Origin: an uncultured Bacteroidota bacterium
GTDB taxonomy: Bacteria > Bacteroidota > Bacteroidia > Flavobacteriales > Flavobacteriaceae
Length of the DNA stretch: 53,765 nt
Assembly (NCBI GenBank): GCA_902597545.1
Contig: CACJYD010000010.1
Span: 1-53,765 of the forward strand
Direction: 5' to 3'
The notes under the pieces were generated by a model. That model saw nothing but the letters and a program-made list of their open reading frames with translations, did not search any database and was not told the DNA's origin. Both the position numbers and the translations under genes were made by a program. Position 1 is the first letter of the stretch. Each line of letters opens with the position of its first letter. Positions 1-7,424 of this stretch are shown here, piece after piece.

Positions 1-40
1 TGCTGAAGAAGCATCTGAAAATTCTGAGGAAGAAAAATAA
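1..40 (+). CDS. rpsP: 30S ribosomal protein S16, 3' end only
   Basis: Partial gene entering from the left edge. The reading frame starting at base 2 encodes AEEASENSEEEK and then TAA at 38-40. A short Ala/Glu-rich acidic tail is typical of Bacteroidota S16 proteins, and rpsP directly before rimM is a very conserved arrangement. Only 12 residues are visible, so the call rests on that context and the acidic tail. The gap to rimM is 8 bases, which suggests co-transcription. Confidence 0.7.
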   Translation, partial: AEEASENSEEEK

Positions 41-48
41 TTCTTTTT

Positions 49-537
49 ATGAAAAAGCTAGATTTTCAATATCTAGGTGAATTCATTAAGTTATATAGTT
101 TTAAAGGTGAATTGATTTTCTATTCAGAAATCAAATCTGATAAAGTTGAACAACTCAATTCAATCTTTATAAACTTTAATGAATCTTATGTGCCTTTTAA
201 AATTGTTAAAGTAAAATCTCACAAAAAAAATATTTACAGAGTAAAATTAGAAGATATTTTGAGTGAATCTGCCGCAAAGAAGTTTATTAAAAAAGGTATA
301 TATATAGAAAAAATTGACAATACTGATAACAGTAATGTTGACAACTTTAAAGTATACAATAAAGATAAATTTATAGGAATTGTAATTTCAAGTTATAATA
401 AAACTGGGCAGATGATTATAGAGGTTAAAATGAATGATAAACTTGTTTTAATTCCTTTTGTCGATGATTTTATTAATCAAATTAGCGAAGATGAAATATA
501 TATGACTCTTCCTGATGGATTATTGGATATTAATTGA
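49..537 (+). CDS. rimM: Ribosome maturation factor RimM
   Basis: 162 aa, close to the usual 165-180. RimM binds ribosomal protein S19 and assists maturation of the 16S rRNA 3' domain of the 30S subunit in the cytoplasm. The N-terminal half has the RimM beta-barrel (motif YLGEFIKLYSFKGEL near residue 8), and the C-terminal half resembles a PRC barrel (GIVISSYNKTGQMIIEV followed by LVLIPFVDDFI). The ATG lies 8 bases after the putative rpsP stop, and the stop overlaps the next start by one base, so rpsP-rimM-rluF look translationally coupled. Confidence 0.92.
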   Translation: MKKLDFQYLGEFIKLYSFKGELIFYSEIKSDKVEQLNSIFINFNESYVPFKIVKVKSHKKNIYRVKLEDILSESAAKKFIKKGIYIEKIDNTDNSNVDNFKVYNKDKFIGIVISSYNKTGQMIIEVKMNDKLVLIPFVDDFINQISEDEIYMTLPDGLLDIN

Positions 538-1229
538 TGGGTATTAGAATAAATAAATATTTAAGTCAATTTGGTTTTACGTCAAGACGAGAAGCTGACA
601 AGTTGATTTTGGATGGTAGGGTCACCGTAAATAATAAAATCATACAACCTGGTTACAAGGTTCAAGAAGATGAAATTGTTAAAGTTGATGGTGAAAAAAT
701 AAAATCCAATTTTAAAAAAAATATTTATATGGCCTTTAATAAGCCAAAGGGAATTGTTTGTACTACTGATACCGAAAAAGAAGAAAATAATATAATTGAT
801 TACATCAATTATAATAAAAGAATATTTCCAATAGGAAGATTGGATAAATTAAGTGAAGGATTAATTCTATTAACTAATGATGGTGACATAGTAAATAAAA
901 TTTTGAGATCTAGATATAAAAATGAAAAGGAATATCTAGTTACTGTAAATAAAAAGATATCTAAAGATTTTTTAAAAAAATTAGAAAATGGTGTTCCAAT
1001 TTTAAATACAACTACAAGAAAATGTGAAACAACATTTATCAACGATTTCCAATTTAAAATTATACTAACACAAGGACTCAACAGACAAATACGCAGAATG
1101 TGTGAATATTTTGATTTTAGAGTAAAAAAATTAGAAAGAATTAGAATAATTAATATAAAATTAGATATCCCTAAAGGAAAATGGAGATATCTTAGTCAAA
1201 AAGAAATCAAATTTTTAAAAAATCTTTAA
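537..1229 (+). CDS. rluF: 23S rRNA pseudouridine synthase, RluF type
   Basis: 230 aa from the ATG at 537, which shares its A with the rimM TGA. A TTG three bases upstream is possible but less likely. An S4 RNA-binding domain occupies about residues 1-60 (RINKYLSQFGFTSRREADKL). The catalytic motif GRLDKLSEGL lies at about 100-109, with nucleophile Asp103. Further RluF-like blocks are EKEYLVTV, LTQGLNRQIRRMCE and VKKLERIRI, which favour RluF over RsuA or RluB. It converts a uridine (U2604 in E. coli) in 23S rRNA to pseudouridine. Confidence 0.88.
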   Translation: MGIRINKYLSQFGFTSRREADKLILDGRVTVNNKIIQPGYKVQEDEIVKVDGEKIKSNFKKNIYMAFNKPKGIVCTTDTEKEENNIIDYINYNKRIFPIGRLDKLSEGLILLTNDGDIVNKILRSRYKNEKEYLVTVNKKISKDFLKKLENGVPILNTTTRKCETTFINDFQFKIILTQGLNRQIRRMCEYFDFRVKKLERIRIINIKLDIPKGKWRYLSQKEIKFLKNL

Positions 1230-1240
1230 ATCACTTTCAA

Positions 1241-3256
1241 ATGATTAGACTGATATTTTTTACTATTTTTTTATTTTTTTCTTTAATTAATGTGTCTCAA
1301 CAAAACCAAAAAATTAATGATACCATTAGTTTAGATGCTGTTGCTTTAGAGGCACTAAAAATACCCCTTAAAGAAAAAAAATCAATGTACCCCGTTAGTA
1401 AATTGAGTTTTAAAAATTATCAAAATTTAACTCCCCAACTCAATCTAAGTGAATACCTAGATGATGTTCCTGGTCTAGTTATCTTGAATAATAATAATTA
1501 TGCTCAAGATGCTAGGATATCAATCAGAGGATTTGGTTCAAGGGCTAATTTTGGTGTCAGAGGAATTAAGATTTTTGTTGATGGTATTCCAGAAACCTCT
1601 CCTGATGGGCAATCACAAACAGACAATATAAATCTTGAAATAATTGAAGATATAGAAGTTTATAGAGGAAACAACTCTTCACTATTTGGAAGTTCATCTG
1701 GTGGTGTTATTTCTATTAATACTATAGAAAATTTTAATAAAGATTTTGTGAATATTGGTTATTCATCTGGATCATTTAATACATCAAAAAAACAAGGTAC
1801 AATTGCATTAATCAATGGAAATCAGAGGATGATTTTCTTTCTTTCAAACACAAAATCCAATGGATTTAGATCTCATAGTGGATATGAAAATTCTAATTTA
1901 AATTTCAAATATATCAAGGAGCTTAACCCAAATAATAAATTAAAAATAATTGCAAATTTTTTAAATAGTCCAGACGCTCTTGATGCTGGTGGATTGAACC
2001 TTGAAGAAGTTCAGTCAGATAGATCACAAGCAAGATCTAGAAATGTACAATACGACGCCAGGGAAAAAGTAAAGCAATATAAGATTGGCATTAATTTAAG
2101 CTCAATTATTAGAAAATTAGAATTAACAAATTCAATTTATTACAACAAGAGGTTATTTGATGGTAAGTTGCCTTTTGGTTATGGTGGAATAGTTGATTTA
2201 GAAAGAATTTTTTGGGGCTATAATCTTAACGCTAATATTAAAGCTGGTTTGAATTATGATTTTGGATTATCTTATAATAATCAATCTGATGACAGGCAAA
2301 GATTTATGAATGATTCAGGATTAAAAAAAGATCAGGTTATGGGTCAAAATGAAAATTATGATAACATCAGCTTATATTTTTTTGGATCAAAAAGCATTAA
2401 AAAATTAAACTTTTCAACTGGTGCTAGACTTGAAAATAATTCGATATCACTAGATAATTATTTTGGATCATCTGATGAGAAAATAAAAAAAATTAATTCT
2501 TTTAATCCATCATTAAATATTTCTTATGAGTTTGATAAAATCGATTTTTTTACAAATTTTTCAACTGGATATGAAACACCAACACTCAATGAACTTTCTG
2601 CAACATCAAGTCAATCAGGATTTAATGATGATTTAAATTCAATAAAATCTACAACCTTTGAATTTGGTATAGCTAACTTTGATAAAGACAGTAAATTAAA
2701 TTTTAGTTTAAGGTTGTTCAATATTTTAACTAAAAATGAGATCACACCCTATCAAACAAGTACTGGCTTAGTACTCTACAACAATGCAGGAAAAACAATA
2801 AAGAAAGGTTTGGAACTTGAGCTCAAAACCACAATTTTCAAATACCTTAATATAGATTATACACTAACTAGTGGCAGCTATAAATTTGATTCATTTAAAT
2901 TTTTAGAAAATGATTATTCAAAGAACTATATGCCTGGCATTCCAAAAAATAATCAGAATTTAAAGTTTAGTTATAGTAACAACAAAAACCTAAATATTAT
3001 TTTTAGTTTAAAGAGCGTTGGTAAAATATATGCTGATAATGCCAATAATACTGAAATTGCAGGCTATAATTCCATTGGTTTGAAAATGTCTAAAGACTTA
3101 ACACTATTTCAACAGAACGTAACTCCATTTATTTCAATTGAAAATTTATTAAATGAAGATTATTTTGATAATATTCGAATAAATGCATTTGGATCTAGAT
3201 TTTATGAACCCGGAAGTGGAATCAATTTTGTTTGTGGACTAAAACTTCAGTTATGA
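1241..3256 (+). CDS. TonB-dependent outer-membrane receptor
   Basis: 671 aa. It begins with a signal peptide (about residues 1-20) and a possible TonB box near ISLDAVALEA. The plug domain covers roughly 50-160 (LSEYLDDVPGLVIL, SIRGFGSRANFGVRGIKIF, VYRGNNSSLFGSSSGGVI). A beta-barrel runs to the C terminus. There is no N-terminal carboxypeptidase-like domain and no SusD partner nearby, so it resembles siderophore or small-molecule receptors (FecA/BtuB layout) rather than a SusC glycan importer. Its stop overlaps the start of the FAD oxidoreductase (ATGA), implying a shared transcript. The substrate is unknown. Confidence 0.88.
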   Translation: MIRLIFFTIFLFFSLINVSQQNQKINDTISLDAVALEALKIPLKEKKSMYPVSKLSFKNYQNLTPQLNLSEYLDDVPGLVILNNNNYAQDARISIRGFGSRANFGVRGIKIFVDGIPETSPDGQSQTDNINLEIIEDIEVYRGNNSSLFGSSSGGVISINTIENFNKDFVNIGYSSGSFNTSKKQGTIALINGNQRMIFFLSNTKSNGFRSHSGYENSNLNFKYIKELNPNNKLKIIANFLNSPDALDAGGLNLEEVQSDRSQARSRNVQYDAREKVKQYKIGINLSSIIRKLELTNSIYYNKRLFDGKLPFGYGGIVDLERIFWGYNLNANIKAGLNYDFGLSYNNQSDDRQRFMNDSGLKKDQVMGQNENYDNISLYFFGSKSIKKLNFSTGARLENNSISLDNYFGSSDEKIKKINSFNPSLNISYEFDKIDFFTNFSTGYETPTLNELSATSSQSGFNDDLNSIKSTTFEFGIANFDKDSKLNFSLRLFNILTKNEITPYQTSTGLVLYNNAGKTIKKGLELELKTTIFKYLNIDYTLTSGSYKFDSFKFLENDYSKNYMPGIPKNNQNLKFSYSNNKNLNIIFSLKSVGKIYADNANNTEIAGYNSIGLKMSKDLTLFQQNVTPFISIENLLNEDYFDNIRINAFGSRFYEPGSGINFVCGLKLQL

Positions 3257-4761
3257 AAAAAAATGCGGTTGTAGTTGGTGCAGGAATAAATGGATTAGTT
3301 GCTTCAAACTATCTTCAAAAAAATAACTTTGATGTTACGTTAATTGAAAAAAATAATTACATCGGAGGAGCTTGCATAAAGGATACTATTGAATATAATA
3401 AAGAGAAGATTTTCTATCCCAAAGGTGCAACAGTATTAGGGATGATGCAAAAATTTATCTTTGATCAAACTGGACTGAAAAAAAATATAGAACTTTTTTA
3501 TCCAAAATCTCCTAAACTAGTTTATTTTCCAAATGATACAGAACCAACTAAAATTTATCAAAATGTTGAGGATTTAAAGAGAGAATTAAAAGAAAAATGG
3601 AATGAATATGGTGATGTTGAAGCATTCAGAAACGATGAAAATAAGGTTATCAATTATCTTCAAAAAATATATGAAAAGGGCGAAAGTCCTTGCCTAGAAA
3701 AAGCAAAAGATTTTTTGGGTAAAAGAATTACAGATTTATGGATTATTGGATCCGCATATAATTTATTAAACAACTATTTCACATCAGAAAAGACAAAGCT
3801 TTATATGGGTATGACAGTAACTGAGAGTGGTCCTGCATCAATATTTGAAGATGGTACTGCATTTACAATCCCTCTAATGGATTCAGGTTCGATATTTCAT
3901 GGATATTGGGGTTTTGTAAAAGGTGGCATTTGGGAAATTACCAAACAGCTTGATTTAATTAATAATGAATTAGGAGTCAAAACACTATTATCAACTAATA
4001 TTAATAAAATCGACACATTCAATAAGAAGATTTATCATGATAATGGAGAAGTTGATTATGATATATTGATTTTTGGCACCGATCCTTTAACTCCATCAAA
4101 ATTACTTGATGATAAAAATGGTCTCAAAAAATTAGAAAGTAAAGACCTCATTGGATCTAGTGGAAAAGTCACTGCATTTTTTAAAAATCCCGTCAGGTGG
4201 AAGAATGCATCAGATAAAGACTGTGAAAGTTCATTTAGGTTTATTTTTTCTAATACCAATCTTGACGAGTTTGAAAAATCAAGTCAAGAAACTAAAAAAA
4301 ATAATGTTGATTATTCAGAGGGTTATATTCAAATTTACCCTGAGGGAGCAGCACAAAGAAAAATGGGTAATAATGAAAAACTTGATAAATTAATTTTATT
4401 CACAAAGAATTTTTCTTTTGATAAAAACTCTAATGATTTGTCACATGCAAGAGATAAAATTATTTCATTATTGTCTAAGCACATTGATAACATAGAGGAT
4501 CTTTGTGAAACGAAATTCCTTACTCCAAAAGATCTAAATGAACAGTTTTATTTTCCAAAGGGGAATATTGATCATATGACCCTAACACATAATCAAAACT
4601 TTAATAAGAGAACATTTTCCAATAATCCTCAAGAAAATTTTTATCAATATCTACATTATCAAGATATATATTATTGTGGAGCTGGTTCCTTTCCGTGTGG
4701 CAGTGTGGCTGGAACACCTGGATATATTTGTTCCAAGCAAATTATTAGAAAATATGCTTAA
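3253..4761 (+). CDS. FAD-dependent oxidoreductase, phytoene-dehydrogenase-like (COG1233 type)
   Basis: 502 aa from the ATG at 3253, which overlaps the receptor stop; an open frame extends slightly upstream but that ATG fits the family N terminus. The Rossmann dinucleotide fold is at residues 4-37 (VVVGAGINGLVASNYL, then LIEKNNYIGGACI), with GxGxxG at 9-14. The C-terminal FAD-contact region reads YYCGAGSFPCGSVAGTPG. This matches the large family of carotenoid desaturases, amine oxidases and PYROXD2-like proteins. No crt genes are nearby, so a carotenoid role is unsupported and the substrate is unknown. It sits 9 bases before the epimerase gene. Confidence 0.8.
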   Translation: MKKNAVVVGAGINGLVASNYLQKNNFDVTLIEKNNYIGGACIKDTIEYNKEKIFYPKGATVLGMMQKFIFDQTGLKKNIELFYPKSPKLVYFPNDTEPTKIYQNVEDLKRELKEKWNEYGDVEAFRNDENKVINYLQKIYEKGESPCLEKAKDFLGKRITDLWIIGSAYNLLNNYFTSEKTKLYMGMTVTESGPASIFEDGTAFTIPLMDSGSIFHGYWGFVKGGIWEITKQLDLINNELGVKTLLSTNINKIDTFNKKIYHDNGEVDYDILIFGTDPLTPSKLLDDKNGLKKLESKDLIGSSGKVTAFFKNPVRWKNASDKDCESSFRFIFSNTNLDEFEKSSQETKKNNVDYSEGYIQIYPEGAAQRKMGNNEKLDKLILFTKNFSFDKNSNDLSHARDKIISLLSKHIDNIEDLCETKFLTPKDLNEQFYFPKGNIDHMTLTHNQNFNKRTFSNNPQENFYQYLHYQDIYYCGAGSFPCGSVAGTPGYICSKQIIRKYA

Positions 4762-4770
4762 CTTTTATTA

Positions 4771-5871
4771 ATGAGAATAGATTCATTTGAGTTATATACA
4801 GCAAAATTAGAGCTCAAAAAGCCATTTATAACATCTCTTGGTGTAATCGAATCGTCCGATCATATATTTCTAAAAGTAATTTCTGAAAATGGTGAATATG
4901 GATGGGGAGAATGTGCACCAGCGCACGATATTAATGGAGAGACAATTGAGACATGTTTGTCAATTTCAAAGAAACTTACAGATTCAATTATTGGAACTTC
5001 ATTTTTTTCTCATGATGTAATTCATAAAAAACTTAATAGCGTTATTTATGGAAACCAAAGTATAAAATCAGCAATTGATGTTGCATGTTATGATTTAGCC
5101 TCTAAATCTAAAAGTGTACCTCTTTACAAATATCTAGGAGGAGAATTGAAAAAAAAGATTTATACTGATTACACTGTAAGTTTGAATGACCTAGATAAAA
5201 TGGTTGAACAATCAATTGAAATTATTGATAATGGATTTAAAATTATAAAAGTAAAGTTAGGCGATAATGGAAAGAAAGATGTTGAGAGAATTAAAGCTAT
5301 TAGAGAATGTATCGGAAAGGATATCCAAATCAGAATTGATGCAAATCAAGGTTGGGATATTGATGAAGCAATAGAGGCTCTAAATAATATGCATAAATAT
5401 AATATTGAATATTGTGAGGAGCCAATAAATAGAGACTTGTCATTTAGATTGGGTGAAGTGAAAATGGCTAGTCCAATTAATATAATGGCTGATGAAAGCT
5501 TATTTACATCTTACGATGCTGAAATGATGATTCATGGAAATCATTGTGACATGTTTAATTTAAAAATTGGTAAACATGGTGGATTATATGAGGCAAATAA
5601 AATTATTAAAATAGCTGAGAAAAATAATATCCCAATGCAAGTTGGTGGTTTCATTGAAAGCAAAATAATTTTTACTGTTAATTGTCACTTAGGCCATACA
5701 TCTGATTTAATTAAATTCTTTGATTGTGATAGTCCACTATTTCATAAAAAAAACCCTATAGTCGGAGGAATTGACTATAAGAATGACTGGGAACTTGTTA
5801 TTCCAAATTCAAACGGAATTGGAGTTAATTTAGATTTAGATTTTTTAAAAAATTGTTCGAAAATTATTTGA
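4771..5871 (+). CDS. Dipeptide epimerase, enolase superfamily (L-Ala-D/L-Glu epimerase type)
   Basis: 366 aa, normal length for the muconate-lactonizing subgroup. Residues are positioned as in dipeptide epimerases: KVK at 160-162 (two catalytic Lys), metal ligands Asp190 (DANQGW), Glu217 (EEP) and Asp241 (ADES), and Lys268 in KIGKHGG. The late D-x-D pair (Asp318, Asp320, in FFDCDSP) is the element that holds the substrate amino group in this family. It epimerises the C-terminal residue of a dipeptide, classically L-Ala-D-Glu released from peptidoglycan. The exact dipeptide cannot be read from sequence. It is last in the receptor/oxidoreductase operon. Confidence 0.85.
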   Translation: MRIDSFELYTAKLELKKPFITSLGVIESSDHIFLKVISENGEYGWGECAPAHDINGETIETCLSISKKLTDSIIGTSFFSHDVIHKKLNSVIYGNQSIKSAIDVACYDLASKSKSVPLYKYLGGELKKKIYTDYTVSLNDLDKMVEQSIEIIDNGFKIIKVKLGDNGKKDVERIKAIRECIGKDIQIRIDANQGWDIDEAIEALNNMHKYNIEYCEEPINRDLSFRLGEVKMASPINIMADESLFTSYDAEMMIHGNHCDMFNLKIGKHGGLYEANKIIKIAEKNNIPMQVGGFIESKIIFTVNCHLGHTSDLIKFFDCDSPLFHKKNPIVGGIDYKNDWELVIPNSNGIGVNLDLDFLKNCSKII

Positions 5872-5903
5872 TTATTCTTAGTTCATTTGGCATAATAATT
5901 GTT

Positions 5904-5911
5904 TAATTTTG
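5904..5911 (+). promoter_or_regulatory. Candidate Bacteroidota promoter -7 element (TAATTTTG)
   Basis: TAATTTTG fits the Bacteroidota -7 consensus TAnnTTTG exactly. It ends four bases before the first ATG of the downstream gene (5916), so transcription would begin at or just after that ATG. A TTTG lies upstream at 5886-5889, but the 14-base spacing is shorter than the usual 17-23. If used, it implies either a leaderless message or the second ATG at 5928. Confidence 0.45.
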
Positions 5912-5915
5912 AACC

Positions 5916-6548
5916 ATGGAATTGACTATGCCTAAAACAGATCTGCACAAGGAGTTAATAAAACTCAAAAGTAAATGTAACTTAAATATTAATCTTGATT
6001 TTGATCCAAACAAAATTGAATCAAATAGATTGTTTCACATTGATGATATTAAAAAAATATGCATCGATTACAGGCTTAGATTTTTAGATTTTGATTATTT
6101 CAAAGGAAAAGTTCCTCAGGAAGCTTATGATAATTTAAAAGACTTTACAATGAACCACCCTGATTTAGATATCAAAATCAAAATGATGGCTCCCTCAAAG
6201 TTGTTTGAATTAGAAAATTATGATGATCCACTCATGTTTGTTAATCTTGGCAATAACTATTACTACCTCATACACAAATGGGGAAATGACATGAGTTTTT
6301 TTAGGAAGATTTTAATGTGGCCTTTCAAGAATTTATACAACATAATGGTATTTATCTGTTTAATCTCATTATTTCTAACTGCTATCATTCCTGATGGATT
6401 ATTTTTCTATAAAAATAATCCTGGAGTTGAGTTCTTCATTACTTTTCTATTTGTATTAAAATCTGTTATTGCAATTTTTATTTATTATGGTTTTTCTCTT
6501 GGGAAAAATTTTAATGAATATATATGGGATAGAAAATTTTATAATTAG
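5916..6548 (+). CDS. Conserved-looking two-TM protein of unknown function
   Basis: 210 aa, family not recognised. Residues 1-130 look soluble and mixed alpha/beta (HIDDIKKICIDYRLRFLDFDYF, LDIKIKMMAPSKLFELENYDDPL, NLGNNYYYLIHKWGNDMSFF). Two hydrophobic segments follow at about 137-160 and 170-195, and the tail is short and polar. No signal peptide is seen, so the large N-terminal part is probably cytoplasmic and tethered to the inner membrane by a C-terminal hairpin. A start at the in-frame ATG at 5928 (MPKTDLHKELIK) is equally possible, given the promoter-like element just upstream. It stands between the epimerase operon and an alkylbase glycosylase, neither of which hints at function. Confidence 0.75.
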   Translation: MELTMPKTDLHKELIKLKSKCNLNINLDFDPNKIESNRLFHIDDIKKICIDYRLRFLDFDYFKGKVPQEAYDNLKDFTMNHPDLDIKIKMMAPSKLFELENYDDPLMFVNLGNNYYYLIHKWGNDMSFFRKILMWPFKNLYNIMVFICLISLFLTAIIPDGLFFYKNNPGVEFFITFLFVLKSVIAIFIYYGFSLGKNFNEYIWDRKFYN

Positions 6549-6562
6549 TCCCCAACTACATA

Positions 6563-7195
6563 ATGCTACTTAACGAAAAGAAAACTATTGAAAAAGCATA
6601 TACTTTTTTAAGTAATGACCCAGTTATGAAGTTTTTCATACATTCTTTTGGTGATGAAATTGATACTCTAGATAGATACAATGATAACTTTGCTATTGCA
6701 TTGTGTAATCTAATAATTGAACAACAAATTAGTTTTAAAGCAGCTATTTCAATTAAGAAAAAATTTAATTTACTAATCAATAATCTAACAAATAAAGAGA
6801 TTTTAAAGCTTGATGACAAACTAATTCAATCTGTTGGTTTATCATTTAGAAAGGTGTCTTACATGAAAAATATTTTACATTTTTTTGAAAATGAAAACAT
6901 AAACATTGAAAAAACAAATGACTCAATTCTTATAAAAAAACTTTCATCCATAAAGGGAATTGGACCATGGACAATCGAAATGTTTTTATTGTTTGTATGC
7001 CATAAACCAGATATATTCTCAATTGGTGATATTGCATTATTAAACAGTGTTAGAATAAATTATTCTGTCGAAACTCTTGATGAAATAAAATCAATTAGTC
7101 TAAAATGGGAGCCTTACAGAAGTGTAGCATCTCTTCTACTATGGAAATCAATTGAAAATAAAATATTTTATAAAAAAAAGGGACAATCACATTAA
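6563..7195 (+). CDS. DNA-3-methyladenine glycosylase, AlkA-like (HhH-GPD)
   Basis: 210 aa base-excision-repair glycosylase. The helix-hairpin-helix is at about residues 127-140 (LSSIKGIGPWTIEM), followed by the conserved catalytic Asp156 (PDIFSIGDIALLN). The upstream IIEQQISFKAA motif is typical of this superfamily. It would excise alkylated purines such as 3-methyladenine. It lacks the N-terminal TBP-like domain of E. coli AlkA, like many short homologues. The last codons and stop lie inside a hairpin that appears to terminate the opposing tRNA transcript. Confidence 0.85.
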   Translation: MLLNEKKTIEKAYTFLSNDPVMKFFIHSFGDEIDTLDRYNDNFAIALCNLIIEQQISFKAAISIKKKFNLLINNLTNKEILKLDDKLIQSVGLSFRKVSYMKNILHFFENENINIEKTNDSILIKKLSSIKGIGPWTIEMFLLFVCHKPDIFSIGDIALLNSVRINYSVETLDEIKSISLKWEPYRSVASLLLWKSIENKIFYKKKGQSH

Positions 7196-7208
7196 AGATT
7201 ATCCCTTT
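7177..7208 (-). terminator. Intrinsic terminator of the tRNA transcript
   Basis: Inverted repeat AAAGGGACAATC / GATTATCCCTTT (7177-7188 and 7197-7208), a 12-bp stem with one mismatch and an 8-base loop. Read on the minus strand the hairpin is followed by a run of eight T, ideal for a terminator downstream of tRNA-Leu. On the plus strand the 3' flank is not T-rich. The structure overlaps the last codons and stop of the plus-strand glycosylase gene. Confidence 0.75.
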
Positions 7209-7210
7209 CG

Positions 7211-7296
7211 TACTCGGGGCGGGACTTGAACCCGCACGAACATTACTGCTCATTGGATTTTAAGTCCAACGTGTCTACCAATTCCACCACCCGAGC
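7211..7296 (-). tRNA. tRNA-Leu (anticodon UAA)
   Basis: An 86-nt cloverleaf can be drawn on the minus strand. The acceptor is GCTCGGG paired with CCCGAGT, with discriminator A73. The anticodon loop CTTAAAAT carries TAA, which reads UUA/UUG. A long variable arm (GAGCA/TGTTC) marks it as a class II tRNA, and the T-arm GCGGG-TTCAAGT-CCCGC is perfect. The first acceptor pair is G1-U72, a wobble, instead of G-C. CCA is not encoded. It lies 10 bases downstream of tRNA-Gly on the same strand. Confidence 0.95.
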
Positions 7297-7306
7297 AAAA
7301 AATTTG

Positions 7307-7378
7307 AGCGAAAGACGGGATTTGAACCCGCGACCCTCACCTTGGCAAGGTGATGCTCTACCCCTGAGCTACTTTCGC
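7307..7378 (-). tRNA. tRNA-Gly (anticodon GCC)
   Basis: A 72-nt cloverleaf on the minus strand. The acceptor GCGAAAG pairs with CTTTCGC, and the discriminator is T73 as usual for glycine. The anticodon arm CACCT-TGCCAAG-GTG presents GCC. The T-arm loop TTCAAAT is standard, and CCA is not encoded. It lies between mutS and tRNA-Leu and is preceded by its own promoter-like element. Confidence 0.95.
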
Positions 7379-7390
7379 AAAATTGGATAG

Positions 7391-7398
7391 CAAATGTA
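7391..7398 (-). promoter_or_regulatory. Candidate -7 element for the tRNA-Gly/tRNA-Leu transcript (TACATTTG)
   Basis: On the minus strand TACATTTG matches the Bacteroidota -7 consensus TAnnTTTG. It ends 12 bases before the 5' end of tRNA-Gly, placing the start a few bases ahead of the mature tRNA. No clear TTTG box sits at -33. The identical octamer precedes maeB at 50471-50478. Confidence 0.5.
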
Positions 7399-7402
7399 AA
7401 AC

Positions 7403-7424
7403 AAAAAATTAAAAGACTTTTAAT
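7403..7424 (-). terminator. Weak terminator of mutS
   Basis: ATTAAAA-GAC-TTTTAAT (7408-7424) can fold into a 7-bp, all A-T stem with a three-base loop and is followed on the minus strand by six T. It includes the mutS stop codon. The weak stem suggests partial termination, so some mutS transcripts may run into the tRNAs. Confidence 0.4.

Noticed and set aside
809-1081. 90-aa antisense open frame inside rluF
   Set aside because: It mirrors a well-supported gene with all catalytic motifs, has no recognisable domain, and has no start signal.
3253-4761. Assigning the FAD oxidoreductase to carotenoid synthesis
   Set aside because: No phytoene synthase, cyclase or other crt gene is nearby and the family is functionally broad.
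6556-6819. 87-aa minus-strand open frame opposite the AlkA-like gene
   Set aside because: The plus-strand gene has HhH and catalytic Asp motifs; the antisense frame has none.
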